Counted from the first letter of the stretch, positions 7,040-16,591 are shown. The stretch is DNA of 64,000 nt from Verrucomicrobiota bacterium (GCA_016200005.1 JACQFP010000026.1:62001-126000); one strand, 5' to 3'. A program made the numbers and translations. Notes: generated by a model from the sequence alone, not told the origin.

Positions 7040-8878
7040 ATGCAACCAATTAACGAAAAGTTGGAAGTCGGTGAGCCTTTGTCCACCGATCAGCTTCTCG
7101 AATATCTCCCCGCGTTGAAAGAAGTTCCCCGCACCCAGGTGGACAATTGGGCCAAGGGCGCGGCGGTGTTGCATCGGTTCAAGGCAGGCGACGTCGTTTG
7201 CGAAGAAGGCGAGTTTGGTTCAACCGCGTTCTACATCATTTCCGGCAAGGTCGATATCTTCATCGCCAATCAGCTCGCTCACGTCAAAACCCGCTCCGCT
7301 GGCGGCACCGGGTTCTTTGGTCGCGGCGTCGCGCAGATGAAAAGTTTCATGGTCACGGACCGGGAGGAAAAGCGCGACCGTAAAGAGCGCAGTTTCATTC
7401 CCATCGACGCGTCGGTGGACCTTTCGATCACCAAACCGCTGGCTCAATTGGGACCGGGAGAACTATTCGGGGAAATGACCTGTCGCACTTTTTTGCCGCG
7501 CTCGGCCACCGTGCGGGCGGTGGAAGACTGCGTGATGATCGAAATGCTGCGCGTGATTCTCGACATGCTGGTGGGCACGCGCCAGATCGATACCACCACC
7601 AAAGCCACCACGAAGGTCAAAGCGCCCACGTTCAAGGGCACGTCGTTCAAAGCTGAAATGGACCGCAAATATCGCGAGCGCTCGTTGAACAATCATCTGC
7701 GAAGCGTGCCGTTGTTTGGGTCGCTGGACGAAACTTTTCTGAACCACCTCAACAAAAACGTGGAACTCGTTTCCTTCAACAAGGGCGACGTGATTTGCAA
7801 GCAGAACGATCCGGCCGACTCCTTTTATCTCATCCGACAAGGCATGGTCAAAGTCGCGCAATCGCTGGCCGGCGGTGAAATGGTTCGCACTTACCTGGGT
7901 CGTGGCGATTACTTTGGAGAAATTGGTTTGTTGCTGAACCAGCCTCGCATCGCCACCTGCTCGGCCCTGGACACCGTGGACGTGGTGCGCATTAAAGCCG
8001 GCGATTTTAATTTCATGCTCGGCCAGTTCCCTGACGTGCGCCAGTTGTTGACCCAGGTCGCCGAGGCGCGCCTGAAAACCGATCGCGACACCGGCTTGCC
8101 GGTTGGCTTGAACATGGACGAGTTTTTGAACCAGGGATTGTTCGAAGCGCAGAACCTGCTGCTGATCGACCTGGAGCATTGCACCCGCTGTGATCTTTGC
8201 GTGCGCGCCTGCGCCGACGCGCACGATGGCGTCACGCGTCTGCTCCGCGACGGATTGCGTTACGACAAATACCTGGTCGCGACCGCCTGCCGCACCTGTC
8301 GCGATCCGCTGTGCATGACGCAATGCCCCGTCAGTTCCATCCGCCGCAAGGACAATCTGGAGATCATCATCGAGGACTGGTGCATCGGCTGCGGCAAATG
8401 TTCAGAGCTTTGCCCCTACGGTAACATCAACATGCACCCGGTCGAGTTGATGGAAACGCGCAAACCCGAAACCACCGCCATCTCGGCTGCCAAGGCATCG
8501 GTTGCGCCCGTGACGGCGACCCTTGCCGCGCCCGCTGCCGTACCGCCTTCCACGCCCACCACGTCGCCGCCTGCGAAGACGGGCAACGGTGAAAAGCGCG
8601 CCAGCTTCAATCTCATGGAGTTTTTCGGATTGAAACGGGCGGCGAAAGAGGAAGGAAAAAAATCCTCGGCGCGCAAAGCCGCGACTTGCGATCTCTGCAC
8701 GGAATTGAACATGCCGAGTTGCGTTTATGCCTGTCCGCACGATGCGGCGATGCGGGTGGACCCGAGCGACTTTTTTGCGCGCCAACTGGCTGGCCGGCGC
8801 GACCTCGACATCGCCCGCTGGCAGCCGACCAAAAAATTCGACGCCCGCACAACGCACAAGGCCGAAACTGACTTTTGA
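7040..8878 (+). CDS. Tandem cNMP-binding domains fused to a four-cluster ferredoxin
   Basis: A 612-residue soluble protein. Domain 1 (about residues 40-185) and domain 2 (about 220-340) are cyclic-nucleotide-binding folds, both with intact phosphate cassettes (GELFGEM...PRSATV and YFGEIGLL...PRIATC, including the conserved Glu and Arg). From residue 380 a DmsB/NrfC-like iron-sulfur module follows, with four cysteine quartets: C381/384/387/391, C417/420/425/429, C448/451/454/458 and C550/553/561/565. An Ala/Pro-rich linker of about 80 residues splits the third and fourth quartets. It probably passes electrons between the cytochromes encoded around it, gated by a cyclic nucleotide; this is inference. 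The ATG at 7040 is chosen because the frame upstream is non-protein-like. Confidence 0.85.
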   Translation: MQPINEKLEVGEPLSTDQLLEYLPALKEVPRTQVDNWAKGAAVLHRFKAGDVVCEEGEFGSTAFYIISGKVDIFIANQLAHVKTRSAGGTGFFGRGVAQMKSFMVTDREEKRDRKERSFIPIDASVDLSITKPLAQLGPGELFGEMTCRTFLPRSATVRAVEDCVMIEMLRVILDMLVGTRQIDTTTKATTKVKAPTFKGTSFKAEMDRKYRERSLNNHLRSVPLFGSLDETFLNHLNKNVELVSFNKGDVICKQNDPADSFYLIRQGMVKVAQSLAGGEMVRTYLGRGDYFGEIGLLLNQPRIATCSALDTVDVVRIKAGDFNFMLGQFPDVRQLLTQVAEARLKTDRDTGLPVGLNMDEFLNQGLFEAQNLLLIDLEHCTRCDLCVRACADAHDGVTRLLRDGLRYDKYLVATACRTCRDPLCMTQCPVSSIRRKDNLEIIIEDWCIGCGKCSELCPYGNINMHPVELMETRKPETTAISAAKASVAPVTATLAAPAAVPPSTPTTSPPAKTGNGEKRASFNLMEFFGLKRAAKEEGKKSSARKAATCDLCTELNMPSCVYACPHDAAMRVDPSDFFARQLAGRRDLDIARWQPTKKFDARTTHKAETDF

Positions 8879-9840
8879 CAAACGCCCGACTCGTGATCAT
8901 CGACCGCCATCATCTACCGTGGGCCGTGTTTGTGGTTGTCGCAACCGCGGCGGCCATCGTCGTCTATCTCGCCAATTTCCATCCGGATTCGCTCCCGTTT
9001 CCTGTGACCCTGCCGGCGTTTCTTGGTCCGACGCCGCCGTTGCGCGGCACCGTGGGTGGCAGTCCGCTGGGATTGATCTTCGGCATCGCGTCCGCGCTGA
9101 TTTTTGTATTCGCGGCGATGCTCGGTGCCCGTCGCAAAAAGCCTGCTTGGCGCGTGGGCCGCGTCCAGCTTTGGCTGAAAGCGCACATCTGGCTGACGGT
9201 GCTGACGATTCCACTGGTACTGCTTCATTCCGGATTTTCCACTGGCGGACCGATGACGAAACTGCTGCTGGCGCTTTACGCTGTAGTGATGGTGAGCGGT
9301 TTCTATGGACTGGCGTTGCAACATTTTCTCCCGCGCTTGATGAAGGACGAACTCCCACAGGAAATAATCTTCGAACAAATCCCGCATATCCTGGAACAAT
9401 TGCGCGAAGCCGGGCAAAAGCTGCGTCAAAGCCTGGAGTCAGCCGCCGTGGCAGCGCCCGCGGTGACGGCTTCCGCAACGAGCGCACCCGCTGGGGCGTT
9501 GCCGAAAGCGGATCCTGCTGATGATTCAATTCTCATATTGAAAGCCTTCCTGGATCACGAAGCGTTGCCTTACTTGGGCGCGCGGCGGGGAGAGAAATTG
9601 CATCTCGGCAACCAGCGCACTTCCGACGAACTCTTTCGCACGTTGAAGATCAGCATTACCGCCAACTGGCACGCTGAAGCGGAACGTCTTCAAAGCTGGT
9701 GCGATGAGCGGCGCCAACTGGATCGCCAGACCCGGCTGCAACACTGGCTCCACGGCTGGCTGTTCGTGCACGCGCCGTTTTCGTTTCTGCTGCTGGTTTT
9801 GACCGCCTGGCACGCCGTCGTAACCTTGTTGCGCTATTAA
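8875..9840 (+). CDS. Membrane protein with haem-b-like helix histidines
   Basis: A 321-residue protein starting at TTG 8875, which overlaps the TGA of the ferredoxin fusion gene (GTG 8893 is an alternative). Hydrophobic segments lie near residues 14-33, 64-82, 101-118, 127-147 and 295-315. Histidines sit in or beside them (KAHIWL, LLHSGF, WLHGWLFVHAPF, TAWHAVV), as in cytochrome b-type ferric or ferredoxin:quinone reductases. Between segments four and five is a soluble helical insertion of about 140 residues rich in Ala and Glu. It lies between the iron-sulfur protein and the decahaem cytochrome, so a quinone-linked membrane electron carrier is likely. No named family is certain. Confidence 0.7.
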   Translation: MTNARLVIIDRHHLPWAVFVVVATAAAIVVYLANFHPDSLPFPVTLPAFLGPTPPLRGTVGGSPLGLIFGIASALIFVFAAMLGARRKKPAWRVGRVQLWLKAHIWLTVLTIPLVLLHSGFSTGGPMTKLLLALYAVVMVSGFYGLALQHFLPRLMKDELPQEIIFEQIPHILEQLREAGQKLRQSLESAAVAAPAVTASATSAPAGALPKADPADDSILILKAFLDHEALPYLGARRGEKLHLGNQRTSDELFRTLKISITANWHAEAERLQSWCDERRQLDRQTRLQHWLHGWLFVHAPFSFLLLVLTAWHAVVTLLRY

Positions 9841-9849
9841 ACTGACAAA

Positions 9850-11259
9850 ATGGCCCAACCCGACCGAACTCAGAAACAGGTTGCCGAACGGTACAAAGGC
9901 AATCTGGACTATTACAAAAAACCGCACTACTTGCGGCGCGGGAAGTTTTGGGTGGTAACCATTTTGGTGACGCTCGGCGTCGCGAGCATGTGCGCTTATC
10001 ACTGGTGGGGCGGCGAAAAGTTCTACAGCTCCGGCAGCATCTCCCGTCCGCACGCTCATTTCGCTAACAATTGCGGCGCCTGCCATGCCGGTGGCAGTTT
10101 GCTTCAGGAAATCAAATCCTCATCGCGCAACGCCATTGACACCGCCTGCCTGCAATGCCACCAGGGCCACGCCTTTCATCAACCGAACGTGGTGCAAGAC
10201 CATTCCTGCACCGCCTGTCACCACGAGCACAAGGGCCAAGGCCCGATGAAATCGCCTGACAACGCCAACTGCCTCGTCTGCCACGCGGACACAGCGATCT
10301 TGGAAGCGTCTTTTCAAAAGGGAAAAAATCTGCCGGCGGAAGCTTTTGACTATCGTCCGAGTCACGGCCTCGCGCTCTTCAAATCGCCGCGCCCATCGCG
10401 CGGTCACACGCAAGTCGTTCATGCCTTCGCCACCGACCATCCGGAATTTCAAGTTGTCGTTGAAAAACTCAAGGACCCGGACACGCTCAAGTTCAATCAT
10501 CAACTCCATCTGGCATCGCCCGACATTCCATCAGTGAACGGAAAAAAACTCGACTGCGCTGACTGTCACCAACCCAATGCCGCCGGCGTGTTCCACCAGA
10601 GAATCTCCTTTGAAGCCAACTGCAAGTCCTGCCACTCACTTCAATTTGACGCGAAGAATCCCGAATTGTTGATCCCGCACGGGAATCCGGAGTTCGTGCG
10701 CGCCTTCCTGCGCAGCCTGCCCGTTCAATACGCCGACCTGGCGCGCCGCAAGGGAATGAACGCCGAAGGTGACGTGGCGGATTTTGTCAAACGGCAGATG
10801 CTGCAAATTCGCGACGAGGTCTTGAGCGGTGAAAATCTGGAGCAGCAAGTTTTCTTCAGCGACGCCCGGACAGGCCCAGTTGGCCGGATTGGCCGGTTGG
10901 ATGATCAAGGCCGCGCCCGCTTTGCCGGCTGCGCCTATTGTCACGAAGTCAAACCGGTTGCGGAATCGTCGCCGACAATCACCAAGCCGATCATTCCAGA
11001 CCGCTGGTTGATTCGCGGTCGATTCAATCACGCCAAACACCTCACCGTGGGCTGTGTCAAATGCCACGATGTCAGCCACAGTCGGGAAACTTCAGACATC
11101 CTCCTGCCTTCTAAAGCTGCTTGCGTCACCTGCCACAGTCCGCAAGGCGGCGTGGCACACGATTGTTCGACGTGTCACAGGTATCATGCACAAAGTAAAA
11201 CCGGCGTCCCGCCTGTTCCGTTGGGGAAAGAGACTGCGGCGACTCATTTCGGTCGATGA
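9850..11259 (+). CDS. Membrane-anchored decahaem c-type cytochrome
   Basis: A 469-residue protein with a short cytoplasmic N-terminus, one membrane anchor (about residues 33-53) and ten CxxCH motifs: CGACH, CLQCH, CTACH, CLVCH, CADCH, CKSCH, CAYCH, CVKCH, CVTCH and CSTCH. The first four are closely packed, the next two are central and the last four cluster near the C-terminus, as in cytochrome c3/c7-type repeats. It follows the membrane protein by nine bases and completes the ferredoxin-membrane-cytochrome set. The expected role is periplasmic electron transfer between a membrane quinone site and an oxidase, reductase or external acceptor; the partner is not in the window. Confidence 0.88.
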   Translation: MAQPDRTQKQVAERYKGNLDYYKKPHYLRRGKFWVVTILVTLGVASMCAYHWWGGEKFYSSGSISRPHAHFANNCGACHAGGSLLQEIKSSSRNAIDTACLQCHQGHAFHQPNVVQDHSCTACHHEHKGQGPMKSPDNANCLVCHADTAILEASFQKGKNLPAEAFDYRPSHGLALFKSPRPSRGHTQVVHAFATDHPEFQVVVEKLKDPDTLKFNHQLHLASPDIPSVNGKKLDCADCHQPNAAGVFHQRISFEANCKSCHSLQFDAKNPELLIPHGNPEFVRAFLRSLPVQYADLARRKGMNAEGDVADFVKRQMLQIRDEVLSGENLEQQVFFSDARTGPVGRIGRLDDQGRARFAGCAYCHEVKPVAESSPTITKPIIPDRWLIRGRFNHAKHLTVGCVKCHDVSHSRETSDILLPSKAACVTCHSPQGGVAHDCSTCHRYHAQSKTGVPPVPLGKETAATHFGR

Positions 11260-11303
11260 ATGCGTACGTTGGCCGTCGAGCCGGCACAAGTACCTGTCCC
11301 GGT

Positions 11304-12872
11304 TTACAGCGACGGATTCCGCGGAAATTTTGCGTAAGGCAGGCGTGTACCGCGAAAAAACGAGCGGTCGGCTCGGATGGGGTCCGGCGGCAGGAATGCC
11401 ACCGTGCCGGATGCGGCGATGAGGTCGTCCTGATCCACGCCGTCGCCACTAACACCAATCGCCCCGATCAACACGCCGTTGCGATAGAGCGGAAAGCCGC
11501 CGGGAAAGATTGTGATGCCGTTCGGCAGGCTGGGATTCAGCGTCGGCGAGTTGGTGATGGCCGCGTTATTCAACGGGTTCGTGCCTTGAAACAGCGAGTA
11601 AATTTCCTGCCAGCCGAAGAACGGGCCGGGTGAAGTGTTCACAATGCCGGGCGGATACAGACTCTGCGCGAGAAAACCGACGGTGCGTGAGGAGTAAGCG
11701 CGATTGGTGTCGGAGAAAAACACGGCGGTGCGCGCCTTTTGCACCGAGACATCCCAACTGAACATTGTCGCGCCCGGCGTGCGCAATGTGCCCAGGACAC
11801 TTGGCGCGACACCGGCCGCGTTTGGATTGTTGACCACCGAGATGAATACTTGCGCCGGTTGCCCGTGCGGCAGACGAATACCCGCGCGCGTGATCGCGGC
11901 GCGTTGCGCGGCAAGTTTCAAAATGTTTGTAACTTCACTCGCTGTCAGGCGTGGCTGTCCGTCAATCGTACCGGGAATCGGGTCGTCGATGATCGGCGCG
12001 CGCAGTTCATTCGTGGTATCGCCAACAACGACCAGCGGATAGCTGACCAGTGGTGAATTGGTGATTGGAAATTCGGCAAGATTTGTGCCGATGCTGCCCA
12101 GCGGCGCCACGGCGTTCAGGTCGAGACGCGTCTTGGTGCGGACATACGGCACGCGTATCCCGTCGATGAACACATGCGAGCCAAGGATTTTTTTGGCCGG
12201 TTCAAAACCAATTTGTCCCGCCAGAGCCACGTCTTCATCCGTGTCCCGCTTCAAAACCGCCGCCGGCAGATTTTGAACTTCCACCGCGTCGGAGCCGTCA
12301 CCGGCCACACCGACACCGCCGATGAGTTTCCCATTCTTGAACAGCGGCACGCCGCCGGGAAAACCGTCCAGGCCGCCCAGCAGGGGAGTCGGCACCACAC
12401 CGCCATTCGTCCCACCGTTCATACCCGGAACGTAAGTGGTGGGGTTCTTGTAGCGGTTCACGTCCGTGAACGGCAGGTTGGAAAAGTTCACGCCTACCAG
12501 CGGGCCGGGCGGCTTGTTTTTCACACCGGGCGGAAAATTCTGCTGAACAATGAACAGCGCCGTGCGCGAGCTGAACGCGTGCTGGTCACTGCTTAGGAAT
12601 GAAGCCGTGCCCGCGCGAGCAATCGCTTCGGCGACGAGATTCGTGAACGCTGCCGTCGCCGGTGTGGCTCCATTCACGCTCCAGACGCCCAGCACAAAAC
12701 CTTCGCGATCCACCACGGCGATGACGCTGTTGGGGGAAACCTGGCTGGCGCGGGTGACGGCCTGGGCCATGACGGTCGCCACGTCGTTGGAGGTCATCTG
12801 ACCGAAGGCGGGAACCGCCGTCAGGAGCAAGAGGAGGAGCTGGCCGGTGCGTTGATTCACCCAACGAATCAT
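11304..12872 (-). CDS. Exported protein with two GlcG/HbpS (haem-degrading-type) domains
   Basis: A 522-residue exported protein. ATG 12872 gives a good signal peptide (RTGQLLLLLLTAVPAFGQ). Two related halves follow, each with the GlcG/HbpS pattern: a VSxNSVIAVVDREGFVLGVW-like start, an ARTAxFF...SSRT segment, then GGxPLFKNGxLIGGVGVAGDG in the first half and GGFPLYRNGVLIGAIGVSGDG in the second. Single GlcG/HbpS proteins are about 140 residues; here each domain is enlarged by insertions and the two are fused. HbpS binds haem, but ligands vary in the family. It converges on the decahaem gene, which makes haem binding an attractive but unproven idea. Confidence 0.8.
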   Translation of the reverse strand: MIRWVNQRTGQLLLLLLTAVPAFGQMTSNDVATVMAQAVTRASQVSPNSVIAVVDREGFVLGVWSVNGATPATAAFTNLVAEAIARAGTASFLSSDQHAFSSRTALFIVQQNFPPGVKNKPPGPLVGVNFSNLPFTDVNRYKNPTTYVPGMNGGTNGGVVPTPLLGGLDGFPGGVPLFKNGKLIGGVGVAGDGSDAVEVQNLPAAVLKRDTDEDVALAGQIGFEPAKKILGSHVFIDGIRVPYVRTKTRLDLNAVAPLGSIGTNLAEFPITNSPLVSYPLVVVGDTTNELRAPIIDDPIPGTIDGQPRLTASEVTNILKLAAQRAAITRAGIRLPHGQPAQVFISVVNNPNAAGVAPSVLGTLRTPGATMFSWDVSVQKARTAVFFSDTNRAYSSRTVGFLAQSLYPPGIVNTSPGPFFGWQEIYSLFQGTNPLNNAAITNSPTLNPSLPNGITIFPGGFPLYRNGVLIGAIGVSGDGVDQDDLIAASGTVAFLPPDPIRADRSFFRGTRLPYAKFPRNPSL

Positions 12873-13015
12873 GTTGCCGGAATCAGGGAGCGGCAAGTTC
12901 AAATTCCGTGGAGAAGCGGCGCCACGATTTTTGTTTCCCTTTTGCGCGACCGTTTCTATTATGGGCCACGGTCGCACCAATCTGCGATTTTTGGAATGAA
13001 TCGCACCCAAATATT

Positions 13016-13981
13016 ATGCCACTGACACATACCAAAGAATTGTTCGCCAAGGCCCTCAAGGGGAAATACGCGCTCGGCGCTTTCAACGTCAACAACATGG
13101 AATTGCTCCAGGCCATCGTCGAGGCGTGTGAGGAGGAAAAGGCCCCGGTCATGCTCCAGATTTCCAAGGGCGCGCGCCAGTACGCCAACCCGGTCTATCT
13201 CAAGAAATTGATTGAAGCTGCCATCAGCGTGACCAACATCCCCATCGCCGTCCATCTCGATCACGGCGATTCGTTCGAACTATGCAAGGAGTGCATCGAC
13301 GAGGGCTTTACCAGCGTGATGATCGATGCCAGCCACGAGCCGTTCGAAAAGAACGTTGAGATTTGCAAGAAGGTCGTGGACTACGCCCACAAGCACGACT
13401 GTGTTGTCGAGGGCGAACTCGGCATGTTGGTCGGCGCGCAGCACGACGACGGCGAGGAAGGCGGCGGCTATTCCAAGGGCGGCTGCTACACGCATCCCGA
13501 CGAGGCGGTGGATTTTGTGAAACGTTCCGGGGTCGATTCGCTCGCGGTCGCCATTGGCAATTCGCACGGCGCTTACAAGTTCAAGGGCGAACAGCACCTC
13601 GACTTGGAACGCCTCAAAGCCATCAAGAAGGCGCTCATGGATGCGGGTCTGGGCGATTATCCACTGGTGCTCCACGGCGCGTCAAGCGTCCCGAAAGAAC
13701 TCACCGAGGAGATCAACAAGTACGGCGGCAAGCTGGGCACCGAAACCGCCGGTGTGCCGGAGGCGGACATTGAGATCGCCCGCCGCGTTGGTTGCACCAA
13801 AGTGAACATCGACACCGACCTGCGCCTCGCCATGACCGCCGCCATCCGCAAGGTGTTTGCAGAGAATCCCAAGGAGTTTGATCCGCGCAAGTATCTCGGC
13901 CCGGCGCGCGCGCAGGTGAAGGAATTAGTCCGGCACAAGGTCAAGAACGTCCTCTGCTGCGCCGGTCACGCGTTTGACTGA
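13016..13981 (+). CDS. fba: Class II fructose-bisphosphate aldolase
   Basis: A 321-residue Zn2+-dependent aldolase of glycolysis and gluconeogenesis. It begins MPLTHTKELFAKALKGKYALGAFNVNN and shows the class II hallmarks: HLDHGDSF with the metal-binding His, SVMIDASHEPFEKN, VEGELGMLVG with the metal-binding Glu, the glycine-rich substrate loop GNSHGAYKF, LHGASSVP and the phosphate-binding NIDTDLR. The length fits the GatY/KbaY/FbaA family. ATG 13016 is chosen because sequence upstream is not conserved-looking. It stands alone, divergent from the GlcG gene, and is followed by a repeat hairpin. Confidence 0.93.
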   Translation: MPLTHTKELFAKALKGKYALGAFNVNNMELLQAIVEACEEEKAPVMLQISKGARQYANPVYLKKLIEAAISVTNIPIAVHLDHGDSFELCKECIDEGFTSVMIDASHEPFEKNVEICKKVVDYAHKHDCVVEGELGMLVGAQHDDGEEGGGYSKGGCYTHPDEAVDFVKRSGVDSLAVAIGNSHGAYKFKGEQHLDLERLKAIKKALMDAGLGDYPLVLHGASSVPKELTEEINKYGGKLGTETAGVPEADIEIARRVGCTKVNIDTDLRLAMTAAIRKVFAENPKEFDPRKYLGPARAQVKELVRHKVKNVLCCAGHAFD

Positions 13982-14098
13982 CGCACCCAGCACGGTTGAA
14001 AAGTTCAGCGGAGTTCGTTCGTAGCCGCCGAGGTAACGAGGCGGTTTCTGGGGTATAGACCAATTGCCAAAATAAATTTCCGGCTAAAACTACACAAA

Positions 14099-14160
14099 CC
14101 CCTCACCCGGCCTTCGGCCACCCTCTCCCCATCCGATGGGGAGAGCGACGGGGTGAGGGG
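14099..14160. repeat. Compact copy of the CCCTCACCC repeat, nested hairpin
   Basis: Outer arms CCCCTCACCC (14099-14108) and GGGTGAGGGG (14151-14160) enclose an inner stem CTCTCCCC/GGGGAGAG (14123-14130 with 14138-14145). It is the same family as 367-515 and lies in the 264-base gap between the convergent aldolase and sugar-isomerase genes. Confidence 0.75.
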
Positions 14161-14245
14161 CCAGCCGGAAATTACTTTTGGCAAGCAGTCTAACCGAATC
14201 GAGACTCCGCCTCCCTACCTCGGCGGCTACTTTCTCGACGAACTT

Positions 14246-15073
14246 TCAAGGTTCGTTTGCCTTGACGAATTCTATTGCGCTATCCACGTAGTGGTCGGGG
14301 CTTTTGGCGAACGCGTCGTTGTCGGTTTCGACGGCGAGCACGCCGTTCCAATTCGCGCGCTTTAATTCGGCAAACAAACCTTTGTAGTTGGCCTGGCCCG
14401 TCCCGATCTCCACATCGTGAATCGTTTCCTTCCCATCCACCTTTTCAACTTTCTTGTCCTTCAGATGAATGTCGAAAACTCGACCGTCGTATTCGCGGAA
14501 AACCTTGGCGATGTCAAAGCCCGCTCCGGTGGCGTGTCCGGCGTCGAGGCAGACCCCGATGCGTTTGTCGCGCGCATTGAGAATTTTCTTCACTGTTTCC
14601 GGGTTGCCGTAAGTGCTAGTCAGGCCGTGATTATGAATCGCCAGCTTGATATCGTACTCCTTGACCAACTCCTCCAGATTGTCCCACTGCGCCATTTGAC
14701 GGGGTTCGACCACGATGACTTTGATGCCCATGACCCTGGCGAACTCGAATAACTTCCGGTTGTCCTCCTTGTCCATGGAAGTCCCGTTCACACCAAAAGT
14801 GTAACAGACCAGGCCGTTCTTATCGAGGATCGCTTTCTTGCGCTTGGTTTCTTCAAGCGGACCTTTGGGGTTGATGTGTTTGTCGATCATCTGCACGTAT
14901 TTGATCTTGTGCTTCACGCAGAAATCCACCACCTGGTCGAAATCCATGTTGCGCAACGTCCAGGTCTGAATGCCGACCTGCATTGCGTGATCCGCGCCGC
15001 ACGTGGTGCCAGTGAGGAGCAACGACGAAGTGACAAACGCCAGCGAAAAGAAAAACAGCTTCGATGATTTCAT
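14246..15073 (-). CDS. Exported sugar phosphate isomerase/epimerase-like TIM barrel
   Basis: A 275-residue protein with a signal peptide (MKSSKLFFFSLAFVTSSLLL...CGA) followed by a xylose-isomerase-like/AP-endonuclease-2 TIM barrel. Visible motifs are GIQTWTLRNMDFDQVV, LAIHNHG, GVCLDAGHATGAG, DIHLKDK and LAVETDND, which supply the His, Glu and Asp residues of the metal site in this superfamily. Secreted members are abundant in Verrucomicrobia and Planctomycetes and are thought to act on sugars or sugar derivatives, but the reaction is unknown here. ATG 15073 is preferred over the frame start at 15097 because it gives a cleaner signal peptide. Confidence 0.85.
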   Translation of the reverse strand: MKSSKLFFFSLAFVTSSLLLTGTTCGADHAMQVGIQTWTLRNMDFDQVVDFCVKHKIKYVQMIDKHINPKGPLEETKRKKAILDKNGLVCYTFGVNGTSMDKEDNRKLFEFARVMGIKVIVVEPRQMAQWDNLEELVKEYDIKLAIHNHGLTSTYGNPETVKKILNARDKRIGVCLDAGHATGAGFDIAKVFREYDGRVFDIHLKDKKVEKVDGKETIHDVEIGTGQANYKGLFAELKRANWNGVLAVETDNDAFAKSPDHYVDSAIEFVKANEP

Positions 15074-15265
15074 AGTGATTCGCGATTTGACGACCATTCA
15101 ACCGGGAAAAGAAAGTCCGTCAATCACAAATCCATCTTCGGGCTTCGCGGACACAGCAATTGGCGTAGTATTCTGAATCCAACTTGTCTTGACTGCGTCT
15201 GCTTGTTATAGGTTATCGAAATTGCTACCGACAACAGGACGCTTCTGCGTCCGCGAGAAAAATGT

Positions 15266-16591
15266 ATGAATTGCTTGAATCAAAAAATCATGGCCCTGTT
15301 GATGGTCGGCAGCGTCGCCATTCTTGCGCCTGGTTTTTCTTCGGCGGAAAACTGGCCGCAATGGCGCGGGCCGTTTTTCAACGGCTCCTCCACGGAAACA
15401 AATTTGCCCGACAGATGGAGCGAAACCGAGAACATCGTCTGGAAAGTACCGTTGCCCGGACAAAGCGGCGCCACGCCTGCCATCTGGGGTGATTCAATTT
15501 TCGTCTCCAGCCCGGATGCACAAAAGAATCTACTCTTGATTTGCTTCGACCGCCGCGAGGGCAAAGTGCGCTGGCAAAAGCAGGTGGCCACGGGCGACCG
15601 CAAAGCGGGTAACAACAACATGGCTTCTCCCTCGCCCGTCACCGACGGCCAGAGCGTGTTTGTCATTTTCGGCACTGGCGACCTGACCGCCTTCGATTTT
15701 TCAGGCAACGAACTTTGGACACGCAATCTCGCCAGGGAATACGGCCGCTTCGCCAACATGTGGCAATACGGCGCCAGCCCGTTGCTGTTCAAAGGCAGAC
15801 TCTACATCCAGGTCCTGCAACGCAGCCCGCTGCCGCCGGATTACACCCACGCCATCGACGACAAGCCGGAGCGCGAATCGTTTATTCTCTGCCTTGATCC
15901 CAAGACGGGTAAAAATATTTGGCGGCACGTCCGCCCCACCGACGCAATCGGCGAGTCAAAGGAGGCATACACAACGCCAATTCCTTACGAGGGAAAGCAC
16001 GGCTCTGAAATCATAATCCTGGGCGGCGATTACGTTACCGCGCACGACGCTGCCACCGGGGATGAACTCTGGCGTTGTGGCGGGTTGAACTCCAAGAAGA
16101 ATATCTGGTGGCGGACGGTGCCCTCGCCGGTGGCCGCTGACGGATTCATTTACGTCTCCGCCCCCAAACGTGAACCGTTGCTGGCCGTCAAGGACGGCGG
16201 CGCCGGCCTCGTGACCGACACGCACATCGCGTGGAAACTGACGGAGTATTCGACCGACGTTTGCACGCCGCTCTACTATCAGAATAAACTATTCGTGCTG
16301 GACGGCGACCGGCAGATGATGACCTGTCTCAACCCCAAAACCGGCGAAAAAATCTGGCAAGGCAACCTGGGGCTGCGGGAAATCATCCGTGCTTCGCCCA
16401 CCGGCGCCGATGGCAAAATCTATTGCATCAGTGAAAAGGGGAACGTGGTGATACTGGACGCCGGTAACGAATTCAAAATCCTCGCTACAATTCCGATGGG
16501 TGGCGAACCGTGCCGGTCGTCCATTGTCGCGGCAGGCGGACAACTGTTCATCCGCACTGCTGAAAACCTTTACTGCCTTGGGAAGAAATGA
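15266..16591 (+). CDS. PQQ-type beta-propeller protein (outer-membrane-biogenesis/quinoprotein-like)
   Basis: A 441-residue exported protein. Its signal peptide spans roughly residues 1-28 (ending SSAENWPQWRGP). The mature part consists of propeller blades with repeated W/F-K/R and 'LDPKTGKNIW', 'HDAATGDELW' and 'LNPKTGEKIW' motifs, the tryptophan-docking pattern of PQQ-like repeats. The WPQWRGP opening is characteristic of the large family annotated as PQQ-binding-like repeat proteins in Verrucomicrobia and Planctomycetes. Catalytic Ca2+/PQQ residues of alcohol dehydrogenases are not recognisable, so a structural or redox role is open. It diverges from the isomerase-like gene. Confidence 0.88.
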   Translation: MNCLNQKIMALLMVGSVAILAPGFSSAENWPQWRGPFFNGSSTETNLPDRWSETENIVWKVPLPGQSGATPAIWGDSIFVSSPDAQKNLLLICFDRREGKVRWQKQVATGDRKAGNNNMASPSPVTDGQSVFVIFGTGDLTAFDFSGNELWTRNLAREYGRFANMWQYGASPLLFKGRLYIQVLQRSPLPPDYTHAIDDKPERESFILCLDPKTGKNIWRHVRPTDAIGESKEAYTTPIPYEGKHGSEIIILGGDYVTAHDAATGDELWRCGGLNSKKNIWWRTVPSPVAADGFIYVSAPKREPLLAVKDGGAGLVTDTHIAWKLTEYSTDVCTPLYYQNKLFVLDGDRQMMTCLNPKTGEKIWQGNLGLREIIRASPTGADGKIYCISEKGNVVILDAGNEFKILATIPMGGEPCRSSIVAAGGQLFIRTAENLYCLGKK

